This document shows positions 8,479 to 17,647 of a stretch of 64,000 bases of DNA, in pieces. A model generated the notes under the pieces. The model made no database searches. It was not told where the DNA came from and saw nothing but the letters and a program-made list of their open reading frames with translations. Source of the stretch: Flavobacterium pectinovorum. Its GTDB lineage: Bacteria > Bacteroidota > Bacteroidia > Flavobacteriales > Flavobacteriaceae. How positions within the stretch are numbered: the first letter of the stretch is position 1; every line of letters begins with the position of its first letter. The stretch is taken from assembly GCF_022802975.1 (NCBI RefSeq), contig NZ_JAFEVZ010000013.1, positions 94,099-158,098 of the forward strand, in the 5' to 3' direction. The position numbers and the translations under genes were made by a program.

Positions 8479-9108
8479 ATGTTAAATAAAAACACATTAT
8501 TTACTGAAATAAAATATTTTACAGAAAAAATAAACTTTAAAAGTATCACTACAGAACGTAAAATAATTTTACAACCGCTTATTGATTTTATTCAACTTAA
8601 AGTAGAAAATCAAGAAGAAATCCAATTAAATTTAATTTGCACACACAACTCCAGAAGAAGTCATTTGTCACAAATCTGGGCACAAACAGCAGCATATTAT
8701 TACGGTATAAAAAATGTTTTTTGTTATTCTGGCGGAACAGAAGCTACTGCTATGTTCCCGAAAGTTGCTGAAACTTTACAAAATACAGGATTTAAAATTC
8801 AGAAACTTTCTGATGGAAACAATCCGGTTTATGCAATAAAATTTGCTCAAAATCAATTACCAATTATCGCTTTTTCTAAAACCTATGACGATGCTTTTAA
8901 TCCGGAAAGCAATTTTGCAGCGATTATGACTTGTTCTAATGCAGATGAAGGCTGTCCGTTTATTGCAGGAGCCGAAAAACGAATTCCGATTACATTTGAA
9001 GATCCAAAAGCTTTTGATAATACCCCGCAGCAAGCAGAAAAATATAAGGAACGCAGTCTTCAAATTGCTACTGAACTATTTTATGTTTTCTCTCAAATAA
9101 AAAAATAA
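8479..9108 (+). CDS. Low-molecular-weight phosphatase-type arsenate reductase
   Basis: A 209-residue member of the LMW protein tyrosine phosphatase/ArsC superfamily. The active-site loop is Cys54-x5-Arg60 (CTHNSRRS), and the general-acid region is near DPKAFDN. Further cysteines occur in MTCSNADEGCPF. The position between DUF6428 and the arsenite pump indicates reduction of arsenate to arsenite before export, but a phosphatase activity cannot be excluded. It is separated from acr3 by only one base, so co-translation is likely. Confidence 0.84.
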   Translation: MLNKNTLFTEIKYFTEKINFKSITTERKIILQPLIDFIQLKVENQEEIQLNLICTHNSRRSHLSQIWAQTAAYYYGIKNVFCYSGGTEATAMFPKVAETLQNTGFKIQKLSDGNNPVYAIKFAQNQLPIIAFSKTYDDAFNPESNFAAIMTCSNADEGCPFIAGAEKRIPITFEDPKAFDNTPQQAEKYKERSLQIATELFYVFSQIKK

Positions 9109-9109
9109 A

Positions 9110-10168
9110 ATGACTGTAAATCATTGCGCTCCGGCTGAAAGAAAAAGACTGGGTTTTCTGGACAGATTTCTAACCTTATGGATTTTTATCGCCATGATAA
9201 TTGGCGTCTCTATAGGATATTTTATTCCGTCAAGCGGAAATTTCATCAATTCCTTTTCCAGCGGAACCACCAATATTCCTTTAGCAATTGGACTTATACT
9301 TATGATGTATCCACCGTTGGCAAAAGTGAAATACGAGAAGATGGGAGACGTATTTAAAAATACAAAAGTTTTAGGTGCCTCTTTATTTTTAAACTGGATT
9401 GTCGGACCAATTCTAATGTTTGTACTGGCTCTTTTGTTTTTAAAAGGATACCCTGAATATATGATTGGATTAATCCTAATTGGTCTCGCCCGCTGTATTG
9501 CTATGGTAGTGGTATGGAACGATCTTGCCGATGGAAACCGTGAATATGCCGCAGGATTAATTGCTTTGAACAGTATTTTTCAGGTTTTACTATATAGCGT
9601 TTATGCCTATCTTTTTATCACAATTCTGCCACCCTATTTTGGTTACACAGGCTTTAATGTGAATATAAGTATTATACAAATTGCTGAAAGCGTGGGTATT
9701 TATTTAGGAATTCCGTTTGCACTTGGCATCATAAGCCGATATGGTTTCATAAAATTTAAAGGAGAAGAATGGTTTCAGAATAAATATATTCCGTTAGTTT
9801 CTCCTGTAACTCTGATTGCTTTGCTTTTTACAATTGTAATTATGTTTAGTTTAAAAGGAGAATTAATTGTACAGATTCCGATGGATGTTGTTCGAATTGC
9901 GATTCCTTTAGTGATTTATTTTGTTGTTATGTTTGTTATCAGCTTTTTTACCGGAAAGTATTTTGGTGCTGATTATTCGAAAAGTACTGCAATAGCTTTT
10001 ACAGCCACGGGAAACAACTTTGAACTGGCGATTGCTGTTGCAATAGGTGTTTTCGGAATCAACAGCGGACAGGCTTTTGCAGGTGTTATTGGACCTTTGG
10101 TCGAAGTTCCTGCTTTGATTGCCCTTGTAAATGCAGCCTTTTGGTTTAGGAAAAAATATTTTTCATAG
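9110..10168 (+). CDS. acr3: Acr3-type arsenite efflux transporter
   Basis: Inner-membrane arsenite/proton antiporter of the BASS superfamily, 352 residues with about ten hydrophobic helices. The family signature GLARCIAMVVVWNDLA contains the essential cysteine in TM4, and FTATGNNFELAIAVAIGVFG with the following GPLVEVPALI are the conserved late-helix motifs. Length is typical for Acr3. It is the last gene of the arsenic cassette, one base after the reductase gene. The sequence is clearly Acr3 rather than ArsB. Confidence 0.94.
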   Translation: MTVNHCAPAERKRLGFLDRFLTLWIFIAMIIGVSIGYFIPSSGNFINSFSSGTTNIPLAIGLILMMYPPLAKVKYEKMGDVFKNTKVLGASLFLNWIVGPILMFVLALLFLKGYPEYMIGLILIGLARCIAMVVVWNDLADGNREYAAGLIALNSIFQVLLYSVYAYLFITILPPYFGYTGFNVNISIIQIAESVGIYLGIPFALGIISRYGFIKFKGEEWFQNKYIPLVSPVTLIALLFTIVIMFSLKGELIVQIPMDVVRIAIPLVIYFVVMFVISFFTGKYFGADYSKSTAIAFTATGNNFELAIAVAIGVFGINSGQAFAGVIGPLVEVPALIALVNAAFWFRKKYFS

Positions 10169-10204
10169 AACGAAGCTTAATTTTTTTCTGATAGCGCAGT
10201 GAGG

Positions 10205-11602
10205 CTATTTCTTTGCTAATTTCAACAACTCTAATTTGTTGTTTAAATCATCTCCTCTCAAATCAATATCAATAATTTTTCCATCTGGATCAATTAAATA
10301 TGTTGTAGGCCATGAATTAACATTGTAGCCTTTATTAATTGTTAATGGATTTTTTTCATCAATATTTTGCCAGGTTACATTTTGATTATTAATGAAGTTT
10401 TTAATATCCATTTTTCCTCTAACATCAACTATTCCAATAATTTCAATATCGTTTTGACTGAATTTGTCAAAAACCTCTTTTATTTTTGGGAATTCTTTTA
10501 TACAAGGAGCGCATGTAGTACTCCAGAAATCAAGAAATACATATTTCCCCTTATATTTTTCTAAAGAAATTTTACTTTGATCAAGAATGTTTATACCGCT
10601 TATATTTGGAGCCATCATCCCTACTTGATTTGCTGTTGGGGTTGCTTTATTGTCTAAATCGTTGTGGCTTATTGTCAATTTTATTTTACTAAGATTTTGT
10701 GTTATTGGAGAATATTGAATGTAATTGTCATTTATTTTCAAATATTGAGAAGGATTAATAATGTTATTTTTATCAAGTCTGTCAAAGTATGGTTGGTCTT
10801 TAGCTAAATAAATAGATTGATTACGATTATTAGATTCCGAAATTATTAAGTAAGAATCATTTCCTAATTGGACTTTTCCATATCGGTATTGAGGAAATTT
10901 GAACATTAAAGAAAAATCTTTGCCCCTAAGATTTTGCTCAACTGTTATAAGTTGTTTGTCTTTCTGAATTGATTTACCATCAAAATATTCTATGTCAACA
11001 TTGACAGCATTGTCGAGGATATCATCTTGTTTGTTTAAATTAGAAAGTAATTTTTTTGGTATATCATCTGAATAGTCATCATTATTATTTGAATCAACTA
11101 TATATACAATTGATTTGTTAGAAGTATAACCTGCTACAATTGAAATTGTATTTTTTACTTTTTTATCACTTAAATGAATGGTGTCTTTAAGGTTCATTTT
11201 ATTCTTTTCAGCTTCCTTTATAAAGAAATCTTTACTGTAAATACCTTGTTTATAATTTTGATAACAAAACTGAAAGTCATTTAAAATGAAAAGATATTCT
11301 TTTAGATTTGTCAATGAGTCAGGTATGTTTTTCATTTTAGGATAGCCCTTTAGTTCTTCTTCGCTAATCATGTCTCTGGAAGCTATTCCTGAACTACTTA
11401 TTCCTGCAGGTCCAATTCCTTGTATAACCTTATCAAGTACTACTACTTTAGATGTTGTTTGTATTGAGTTGGTTTTATTTTTTTTATCAATAAAAGCTTG
11501 ATTGTTTTTTATTTCTTGAGAATAATTATTAATTCCAATCAAGCTACACAGTAATAATAAGGTGCTGTTTCTCATTGTTATTGTTATTTTTAGTTTTATC
11601 AT
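10205..11602 (-). CDS. TlpA-like thioredoxin-fold lipoprotein or periplasmic protein
   Basis: A 465-residue exported protein. An N-terminal hydrophobic segment (about 10-25, NSTLLLLCSLIGINNYSQ) acts as signal sequence; the middle 300 residues are not recognisable. The last 140 residues form a TlpA/ResA thioredoxin domain with the active site Cys364-Ala-Pro-Cys367 in FWSTTCAPCIKEFPKI, and WPTTYLIDPDGKIID with the cis-proline region. It probably reduces or isomerises disulfides in the periplasm. It is transcribed towards the arsenic operon and has no operon partner. The ATG six codons further in is an alternative start. Confidence 0.78.
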   Translation of the reverse strand: MIKLKITITMRNSTLLLLCSLIGINNYSQEIKNNQAFIDKKNKTNSIQTTSKVVVLDKVIQGIGPAGISSSGIASRDMISEEELKGYPKMKNIPDSLTNLKEYLFILNDFQFCYQNYKQGIYSKDFFIKEAEKNKMNLKDTIHLSDKKVKNTISIVAGYTSNKSIVYIVDSNNNDDYSDDIPKKLLSNLNKQDDILDNAVNVDIEYFDGKSIQKDKQLITVEQNLRGKDFSLMFKFPQYRYGKVQLGNDSYLIISESNNRNQSIYLAKDQPYFDRLDKNNIINPSQYLKINDNYIQYSPITQNLSKIKLTISHNDLDNKATPTANQVGMMAPNISGINILDQSKISLEKYKGKYVFLDFWSTTCAPCIKEFPKIKEVFDKFSQNDIEIIGIVDVRGKMDIKNFINNQNVTWQNIDEKNPLTINKGYNVNSWPTTYLIDPDGKIIDIDLRGDDLNNKLELLKLAKK

Positions 11603-11693
11603 ACAAATGATATAAAAATATCAGATATTGTTTTTTCTCAAATATATTAAAATATTCTTACAAAAAATGTTTTAAAGAACAAACGTAATTTCA

Positions 11694-11773
11694 TAGCCGT
11701 GATGGAAGCGGCATCCTTTTTATTTTTCCTTTAAAAATAAAAAGATACAGCGGACAGCGGGAATAGCTTCTTA
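11694..11773 (+). repeat. Interspersed intergenic repeat, copy 1
   Basis: Begins TAGCCGTGATGGAAGCGGCA and ends GATACAGCGGACAGCGGGAA followed by TAGCTTCTTA. Between the ends is a short palindromic A/T core. Copies with the same ends but different cores are at 19959-20085, 24782-24954 and 62449-62554. It is non-coding and lies between two divergent genes. Confidence 0.75.
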
Positions 11774-11863
11774 TTAAAAAATTCAACATTAACATTTCAT
11801 TTAATTACTGTTCAAAGATTTAATTAGTATTTTTGAAGCTATTTCAAAAATACGATTCACGCT

Positions 11864-14392
11864 ATGCGAAAAACTCAGCTATTTTTATTTTTTTTTGTCA
11901 CTATTCAAATTTCTTTTGCCCAACAGCCACAAAAACCTAATGCTGTTGAGATTTATAATCAAATTCAAAAACTAAATTTTTTGGGATCTGTCCTATATCT
12001 TGCAGCGCATCCTGATGATGAAAATACCCGTTTAATTTCTTATTTATCCAATGAGGTAAATGCCAGAACAGCCTATTTATCATTAACCCGAGGCGATGGC
12101 GGACAAAATTTAATTGGCCCACAGTTACGTGAATTACTTGGGGTTATCAGAACTCAGGAGTTAATTGAAGCCCGAAAAATAGATGGAGGAGAACAGTTTT
12201 TTTCGCGTGCGAATGATTTTGGTTTTTCTAAAAATCCTGATGAAACTTTAAAAATCTGGGATAAAGATAAAGTCCTTGCCGATGTGGTCTGGACTATCCG
12301 AAAATTTCAGCCGGATGTAATTATCAATCGTTTCGACCATCGTTCACCCGGAACTACACATGGGCATCATACTTCATCAGCGATGCTGAGTGTGGAAAGT
12401 TTTAATTTGACAAACGATTCAAAAATATATCCTGAACAATTAGAATTTGTAACGCCTTGGCAGGTAAAACGTCAATTTTTTAATCCTTCATGGTGGTTTT
12501 ATGGAAGTCAGGAAAAATTTGATGCAGCCGACAAATCAAAGTTTACTACACTGCAGACAGGTGTTTATTATGCCGGAACCGGAAAATCAAATCAGGAAAT
12601 TGCCGCCTTAAGCCGCAGTTGTCATCAATCGCAAGGATTTGGGAGCACCGGAGCCCGCGGAAATGAAACTGAATATCTGGAACTAATTAATGGCGAAAAA
12701 CCAAAAAACCGTAATGATTTATTCGACGGAATCGATACCTCATGGAATCGTGTAGAAAATGGAAAACCAATTGGCGAACTGATTTCAAAAATTATAGCAG
12801 ATTATAATTTCACCAATCCATCTGCCAGTATTCCAGATTTGGTAAAAGCGTATTCGATGATTCAGGAATTAGAAGATACTCATTGGAAAACTTTAAAATC
12901 GGATGCTATAAAAAACATCATTGCGGCCAGTGCAGGTTTATATCTGGAAGCTGTTGCTGAGGAACAGGAAGCTACCCCCGGAAGCACTATCAAACTAAAC
13001 ATTGAAGCCATTAACAGATGTTCAATTGAAATGCAGTTGACAGGCTTAACTTCGTTTCCTGACAACACCACCACGATTAAAAATAATTTTATCTTAAAAA
13101 ACAATAACGACCAACGATTAAAACTTGAAATCCAGCTGCCAGATACAATAGAATATACTCAGCCCTATTGGCTGAAAGAAAAAGCCAGCGTAGGAATGTA
13201 CACGGTTTCTAATCAGGAAATCATTGGAGTTCCGGATATTATCAGAGAAGTAAAAGTTGTTTTTAACATTAAAATTGATGGCGTTGAAATTCCGTTTGAG
13301 CGAACTGTTGTTTATAAGTATAACGATGGAGTAAAAGGCGAAATGTATAATTTCCTGGATATTGTACCCGAAGTTACTACTTCGATTCTTGAAAAAGTCT
13401 TGATTTTTAAGGATACGAAAAGTAAAATGATTCCTGTAAAAGTTCGTGCAGGTAAAAACGAAATAAAAGGAAATTTACAACTGGAACTTCCAAAAAGCTG
13501 GATAGTTTCTCCAAAACAAATTCCGTTTACTCTGGATAAAAAAGGTATGGAACAAACTTTCTATTTTGAAGTGATACCTCCTTCAAACCCTGAAGAAGCT
13601 ATTGCAAAAAGTGTCGTTATAACCGAAAAAAAAAGTTTTGATAAAGACCAGACTATTCTTGATTTTAACCATATTACAAAACAATTAGTTTTAAAATCAG
13701 CCGAGTCAAAATGTATCCGAATTGATTTAAAAACTACCGGAGATGCAATTGGCTACATTATGGGTGCCGGTGACGAAGTTCCCGAAAGTCTGTCTCAAAT
13801 GGGATACAAAGTTACTATTTTAAACCCCGAGGAAATTACACCTGAAAGGTTAGAATCTTTTAATGTAGTAATGACCGGAATTCGCGCTTACAATACTGTA
13901 AATGCTCTTGCTAACAAGCAAGCAATTCTTTTTGATTTTATAAAAAACGGCAAAACCATGATTGTACAATACAATACAAATGGCAAGTTAATTACAGATA
14001 AAATTGCTCCTTACCCACTTAAACTTTCAAATGATCGCGTTACTGAGGAAAATGCAAAAATCACTTTTTTAGCACCAAATCATCCTGTTTTAAATACTCC
14101 AAACAAAATCAGTACAAAAGATTTTGAAGGCTGGACACAGGAACAAGGTTTATATTATCCTAATCAGTTTGATCCTGCCTTTACACCTATTATTTCTTCA
14201 CATGATAAAGGTGAATCTCCTAAAAATGGTGCTTTATTAGTCGCTCCTTATGGAAAAGGATTCTATATTTACACAGGTTTAAGCTTTTTTAGAGAACTCC
14301 CGGAAGGCGTTCCCGGTGCTTACAGATTACTTTCGAATATTATTTCGCTGAAACAACCAATAGAAGCTCCTAAACAGGAATTAAAGAACTAA
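11864..14392 (+). CDS. Exported PIG-L family deacetylase
   Basis: An 842-residue protein with a signal peptide (first about 20 residues, ending SFAQ) and an N-terminal PIG-L/LmbE domain. The metal-binding motif is AAHPDDE (His49, Asp51, Asp52) and a downstream HGHH completes the zinc site. Such enzymes remove N-acetyl groups from GlcNAc-type substrates. The remaining 550 residues are beta-rich, ending in a domain like a glutamine-amidotransferase/ThuA fold (GKTMIVQYNTNG and APYGKGFYIYTGLSFFRELP). The substrate is unknown. It is followed at once by a micro-ORF and a sodium:solute symporter, suggesting release and uptake of an amino-sugar compound. Confidence 0.86.
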   Translation: MRKTQLFLFFFVTIQISFAQQPQKPNAVEIYNQIQKLNFLGSVLYLAAHPDDENTRLISYLSNEVNARTAYLSLTRGDGGQNLIGPQLRELLGVIRTQELIEARKIDGGEQFFSRANDFGFSKNPDETLKIWDKDKVLADVVWTIRKFQPDVIINRFDHRSPGTTHGHHTSSAMLSVESFNLTNDSKIYPEQLEFVTPWQVKRQFFNPSWWFYGSQEKFDAADKSKFTTLQTGVYYAGTGKSNQEIAALSRSCHQSQGFGSTGARGNETEYLELINGEKPKNRNDLFDGIDTSWNRVENGKPIGELISKIIADYNFTNPSASIPDLVKAYSMIQELEDTHWKTLKSDAIKNIIAASAGLYLEAVAEEQEATPGSTIKLNIEAINRCSIEMQLTGLTSFPDNTTTIKNNFILKNNNDQRLKLEIQLPDTIEYTQPYWLKEKASVGMYTVSNQEIIGVPDIIREVKVVFNIKIDGVEIPFERTVVYKYNDGVKGEMYNFLDIVPEVTTSILEKVLIFKDTKSKMIPVKVRAGKNEIKGNLQLELPKSWIVSPKQIPFTLDKKGMEQTFYFEVIPPSNPEEAIAKSVVITEKKSFDKDQTILDFNHITKQLVLKSAESKCIRIDLKTTGDAIGYIMGAGDEVPESLSQMGYKVTILNPEEITPERLESFNVVMTGIRAYNTVNALANKQAILFDFIKNGKTMIVQYNTNGKLITDKIAPYPLKLSNDRVTEENAKITFLAPNHPVLNTPNKISTKDFEGWTQEQGLYYPNQFDPAFTPIISSHDKGESPKNGALLVAPYGKGFYIYTGLSFFRELPEGVPGAYRLLSNIISLKQPIEAPKQELKN

Positions 14393-14397
14393 AGTAA

Positions 14398-14505
14398 ATG
14401 GAAGCCAAAAAACAAAAAAAATGGAAAAAAAGCTACACTTATGTATTAGTAGCTAATGCGGTTTATATCGTTATTTTTTTCTTAATCATGCAATTATATT
14501 CATAA
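14398..14505 (+). CDS. Small single-helix membrane protein (35 aa)
   Basis: A short ORF starting 5 bp after the PIG-L deacetylase stop and ending 3 bp before the symporter start. It encodes 35 residues: a very basic N-terminus (MEAKKQKKWKKSYTY) and one hydrophobic helix (VLVANAVYIVIFFLIMQLYS). The tight packing between two genes, the positive-inside topology and the ATG start support a real gene, probably a small accessory subunit or anchor for the symporter. No function can be given. Confidence 0.65.
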   Translation: MEAKKQKKWKKSYTYVLVANAVYIVIFFLIMQLYS

Positions 14506-14508
14506 ATT

Positions 14509-16239
14509 ATGCAATTATTTGATTGGGTCGTACTAATTGTTACTCTTCTGTTTATTGTAGGATACGGATCCTGGAAAACCAAGGGAAGTAAAAATGTTGA
14601 AGACTTTATTCTAGGAAATAACGAAACTCCCTGGTACACAGTAGGTCTTTCAGTTATGGCTACACAAGCCAGTGCCATTACTTTTTTATCGACACCCGGA
14701 CAGGCTTACCATGACGGAATGGGTTTTGTGCAATTTTATTTTGGATTGCCTATTGCAATGATTGTCATTTGCGTAACCTTTATCCCGTTATACCACAAAA
14801 CCAAGGTTTTTACTGCTTATGAATTTCTTGAAAAACGATTTGATGTAAAGACACGTTCATTGGCCGCCATTCTCTTTTTGGTTCAAAGAGGATTAGGAAC
14901 CGGATTAACCATTTATGCTCCAGCCATTATCTTATCGGCTTTGTTAGGCTGGAATTTAACTTTGATGAACATTATTATTGGCTTGCTGGTTATAATTTAC
15001 ACTTTTTCGGGAGGAACAAAAGCTGTGAACGTCACCCAAAAACAGCAAATGTTCGTGATTATGTCAGGAATGTTTATCACTTTTTTTCTGATTCTACACT
15101 ATTTGCCACAAGACATGACTTTTTCAAGTGCTATGCACATCGCTGGTGCCAATGATAAGATGAATATTGTAGATTTCTCTTTTGATCCTGAAGAAAAATA
15201 TACTTTTTGGAGCGGAATTACAGGTGGTTTTTTCCTGATGCTTGCCTATTTTGGAACAGATCAGTCTCAGGTAGGCCGTTATTTATCGGGAAAATCCGTT
15301 AAGGAAAGCCAAATGGGACTAATCATGAACGGATTACTAAAAGTACCAATGCAGTTTTTTATATTACTTACAGGCGTAATGGTTTTTGTTTTTTTTCAAT
15401 TCAATCCTGTTCCGTTAAACTTTAATCCGAATAATAAAATTGTCATTGAAAAATCACAATATAAAGAGGAATACCATGCTTTAGAGCTAAAACTGAATAA
15501 ACTTTCTGAAGACAAAAAAGTAATCAATCTTTTATATATTGAACAATTGAATCAGGATTATGACAACCCTATTCTTCGAAAAGAATTAGTAACCTTATCC
15601 AATAAAGAAAAAGATTTACGCGACCGTGCAAAAGAAATTATTTCGAAAGCTGACAGCAATAGCGAAACCAATGATAAGGATTATGTGTTTTTTCATTTCA
15701 TTTTACATTATTTGCCAAAAGGGCTCATTGGATTATTACTGGCTGTAATTATTTCGGCAGCAATGTCATCAACGGCTTCCGGATTAAATGCACTGGCATC
15801 GACAACTGCAATTGACATTTATAAACGAAATCTCAAAGAAGAAAAATCTGAAAAGCATTATCTCAATGCTACCAAATTTTTCACCCTTTTTTGGGGAATT
15901 GTTGCCATCCTTTTTGCCTGTGTTGGAACTTTATTTGAAAATTTAATTCAATTGGTAAATATTATTGGCTCTATTTTTTACGGTACCGTTTTGGGGATCT
16001 TTCTTGTAGGCTTTTATCTGAAGCGCGTTCAGGCAAAACCAATGTTTTACAGTGCGATTATTAGCCAGATAACCATTTTTATCATTTATTATTTTATGAT
16101 TGCAATTTATCCAAGCGGTCAGGAAAAACTTGGTTATTTATGGTTAAATTTTATTGGAGCAATCCTAACTATTTTATTATCATTGTTTATGCAAATTGCT
16201 TTTTTCAGAAGAAATAATCTCGAAGCAAATGAACTATAG
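14509..16239 (+). CDS. Sodium:solute symporter (SSS family)
   Basis: An inner-membrane Na+-coupled transporter of 576 residues with about 13-14 helices. Typical motifs are GNNETPWYTVGLSVMATQAS in the first helices, GTDQSQVGRYLSGKS, and ISAAMSSTASGLNALASTTA for the Na2-site helix. A hydrophilic, coiled-coil-like insertion of about 80 residues (roughly 310-395, rich in Lys/Glu) interrupts the membrane domain; this is seen in many Bacteroidota members. The substrate is unknown, but its place after a PIG-L deacetylase hints at a sugar or amino-sugar derivative. Confidence 0.9.
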   Translation: MQLFDWVVLIVTLLFIVGYGSWKTKGSKNVEDFILGNNETPWYTVGLSVMATQASAITFLSTPGQAYHDGMGFVQFYFGLPIAMIVICVTFIPLYHKTKVFTAYEFLEKRFDVKTRSLAAILFLVQRGLGTGLTIYAPAIILSALLGWNLTLMNIIIGLLVIIYTFSGGTKAVNVTQKQQMFVIMSGMFITFFLILHYLPQDMTFSSAMHIAGANDKMNIVDFSFDPEEKYTFWSGITGGFFLMLAYFGTDQSQVGRYLSGKSVKESQMGLIMNGLLKVPMQFFILLTGVMVFVFFQFNPVPLNFNPNNKIVIEKSQYKEEYHALELKLNKLSEDKKVINLLYIEQLNQDYDNPILRKELVTLSNKEKDLRDRAKEIISKADSNSETNDKDYVFFHFILHYLPKGLIGLLLAVIISAAMSSTASGLNALASTTAIDIYKRNLKEEKSEKHYLNATKFFTLFWGIVAILFACVGTLFENLIQLVNIIGSIFYGTVLGIFLVGFYLKRVQAKPMFYSAIISQITIFIIYYFMIAIYPSGQEKLGYLWLNFIGAILTILLSLFMQIAFFRRNNLEANEL

Positions 16240-16260
16240 CACTTTATAAAAAACTTATTT

Positions 16261-16809
16261 ATGCTGAACTTTAATTTTACTCCTTTTCCGGTTATAGAAA
16301 CAGAACATTTGATTTTAAGACGAATTACAAATGATGATGTAAATGAAGTTTATAAATTACGATCTAATCCGGAAACAATGAAATATATCCCGAGACCTTT
16401 AGTTAAAACTACTGAAGATGCACTCGAACATATTGCAACTATTGAAGAAAAAATTGTTTCCAATACCGGAATAAATTGGGGTATTACTTTAAAAGGTAGC
16501 CCAAAAATATTAGGTCTTATTGGATATTACAGAATGCAGCCTGAAAATTATCGTGCTGAAATTGGCTACATGCTACTTCCGGAATTTCATGGAAAAGGAA
16601 TTATTACTGAAGCCGTAAAACGATTAATTACTTATGGTTTTAATGATTTGAAACTACATTCTATTGAAGCCGTAATTGATCCTGAAAATTTTGCTTCTGA
16701 AAAAGTTTTACAAAAATGTGGATTTGTGAAAGAAGCCCATTTGAAAGAATCTGAATTTTACGAAGGGAAGTTTTTTGATAAAGTAATTTATTCTTTATTG
16801 AATCTGTAA
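16261..16809 (+). CDS. GNAT family N-acetyltransferase (RimJ/RimL-like)
   Basis: A 182-residue acetyl-CoA dependent acetyltransferase. It begins with the RimJ/L-type strand TEHLILRRITNDDVNEVYKL. The acetyl-CoA pocket is in EIGYMLLPEFHGKGIITEA (motif A, Q/RxxGxG/A variant HGKGI), and the C-terminal motif is NFASEKVLQKCGFVKEAHL. Length is typical. It lies 21 bp after the symporter gene and may be read with it. The substrate could be a ribosomal protein N-terminus or a small molecule; the sequence does not decide. Confidence 0.88.
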   Translation: MLNFNFTPFPVIETEHLILRRITNDDVNEVYKLRSNPETMKYIPRPLVKTTEDALEHIATIEEKIVSNTGINWGITLKGSPKILGLIGYYRMQPENYRAEIGYMLLPEFHGKGIITEAVKRLITYGFNDLKLHSIEAVIDPENFASEKVLQKCGFVKEAHLKESEFYEGKFFDKVIYSLLNL

Positions 16810-16887
16810 TCCCTTTATTTTTTTCATTATGCCAATTGTCTGTTGGCTTCTTTATGAGGCTAAAACAATAACTTACTGCATGTTAAA

Positions 16888-17121
16888 TTAATTTTCAGGA
16901 AATTTAGAAAGTGATTTTAGATACAAATTTTCTACTTTTTTTCTGGCCCAATCCGTTTTTCTTAAAAAAGTCAAACTTGATTTTACGCTAGGATTTTCAG
17001 TAAAACATTTTATCTGAATTAATTCACCTAAAGTATCAAAACCATAGTAATCAACTAACTTTTCTACTATTTTTTGAAGTGTAATTCCGTGTAAGGGATC
17101 TTTTGATTTTTGGTTTTCCAT
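16888..17121 (-). CDS. VF530 family DNA-binding protein
   Basis: A 77-residue protein with the complete VF530/DUF2132 domain: DPLHGITLQKIVEKLVDYYG, then CFTENPSVKSSLTFLRKTDW and ARKKVENLYL. The structural family is described as a small helical DNA-binding protein; its physiological role is not established. The gene is alone on the minus strand between the GNAT gene and smpB. Confidence 0.85.
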   Translation of the reverse strand: MENQKSKDPLHGITLQKIVEKLVDYYGFDTLGELIQIKCFTENPSVKSSLTFLRKTDWARKKVENLYLKSLSKFPEN

Positions 17122-17153
17122 ACTGCAAATTTATATCATTTCTGTAAAAACAA

Positions 17154-17184
17154 TTGCTCTTTCATATATTTGTTGCTAAATTTG
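17154..17184 (+). promoter_or_regulatory. smpB promoter (Bacteroidota type)
   Basis: A TAAATTTG -7 element (17177-17184) fits the TAnnTTTG consensus and stands 7 bp before the smpB start codon, with a weak -33 element (ATTG at 17153-17156) 20 bp upstream. The transcript would have an almost absent 5' leader. The -7 match is exact; the -33 match is partial. Confidence 0.45.
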
Positions 17185-17191
17185 TCTTCCT

Positions 17192-17647
17192 ATGTTAAAA
17201 ACAGTCAATATACTTAATAAAAGAGCCAGGTTTGATTATGAAATAATCGACACCTATACTGCCGGAATTGTTTTGGCAGGAACTGAAATAAAATCTATCC
17301 GATTAGGGAAAGCAAATATTACTGAAAGTTTTTGTGAGTTTAGTAATAATGAACTTTTTGCCATTAATACCTATATTGAAGAATACAGTTTTGGAAACCA
17401 ATTTAATCATAAATCAAGAAGTGAAAGAAAATTACTTCTGAATCGTAAAGAATTAAAAAACCTTCAGAAAAGTGTTCAGGCAAAGGGATTGACTATAGTG
17501 CCGTTAAAATTGTTCACGAACGAAAAAGGTCTTGCTAAACTTCAAATTGGTCTTTGTAAAGGAAAGAAAAATTATGACAAACGTGAATCTCTGAAAGAAC
17601 AGGATACAAAACGCGACTTAGACCGCATAAAAAAAGCATTTAATTAA
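17192..17647 (+). CDS. smpB: SsrA-binding protein
   Basis: Partner of tmRNA in trans-translation, rescuing stalled ribosomes. The 151-residue protein shows the SmpB core RARFDYEIIDTYTAGIVLAG, then GTEIKSIRLGKANITESFCE, KNLQKSVQAKGLTIVPLKLF and GKGKKNYDKRE with the basic C-terminal tail that enters the mRNA channel. Length is normal. No tmRNA gene was found in the window. It is monocistronic and followed by a 333 bp spacer. Confidence 0.96.
   Translation: MLKTVNILNKRARFDYEIIDTYTAGIVLAGTEIKSIRLGKANITESFCEFSNNELFAINTYIEEYSFGNQFNHKSRSERKLLLNRKELKNLQKSVQAKGLTIVPLKLFTNEKGLAKLQIGLCKGKKNYDKRESLKEQDTKRDLDRIKKAFN

Noticed and set aside
10185..10215. Possible further half-copy of the interspersed repeat (CTGATAGCGCAGTGAGGCTATTT)
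   Set aside because: Only about 10 bases resemble the family end and it overlaps the end of the TlpA-like gene, so the match may be chance.
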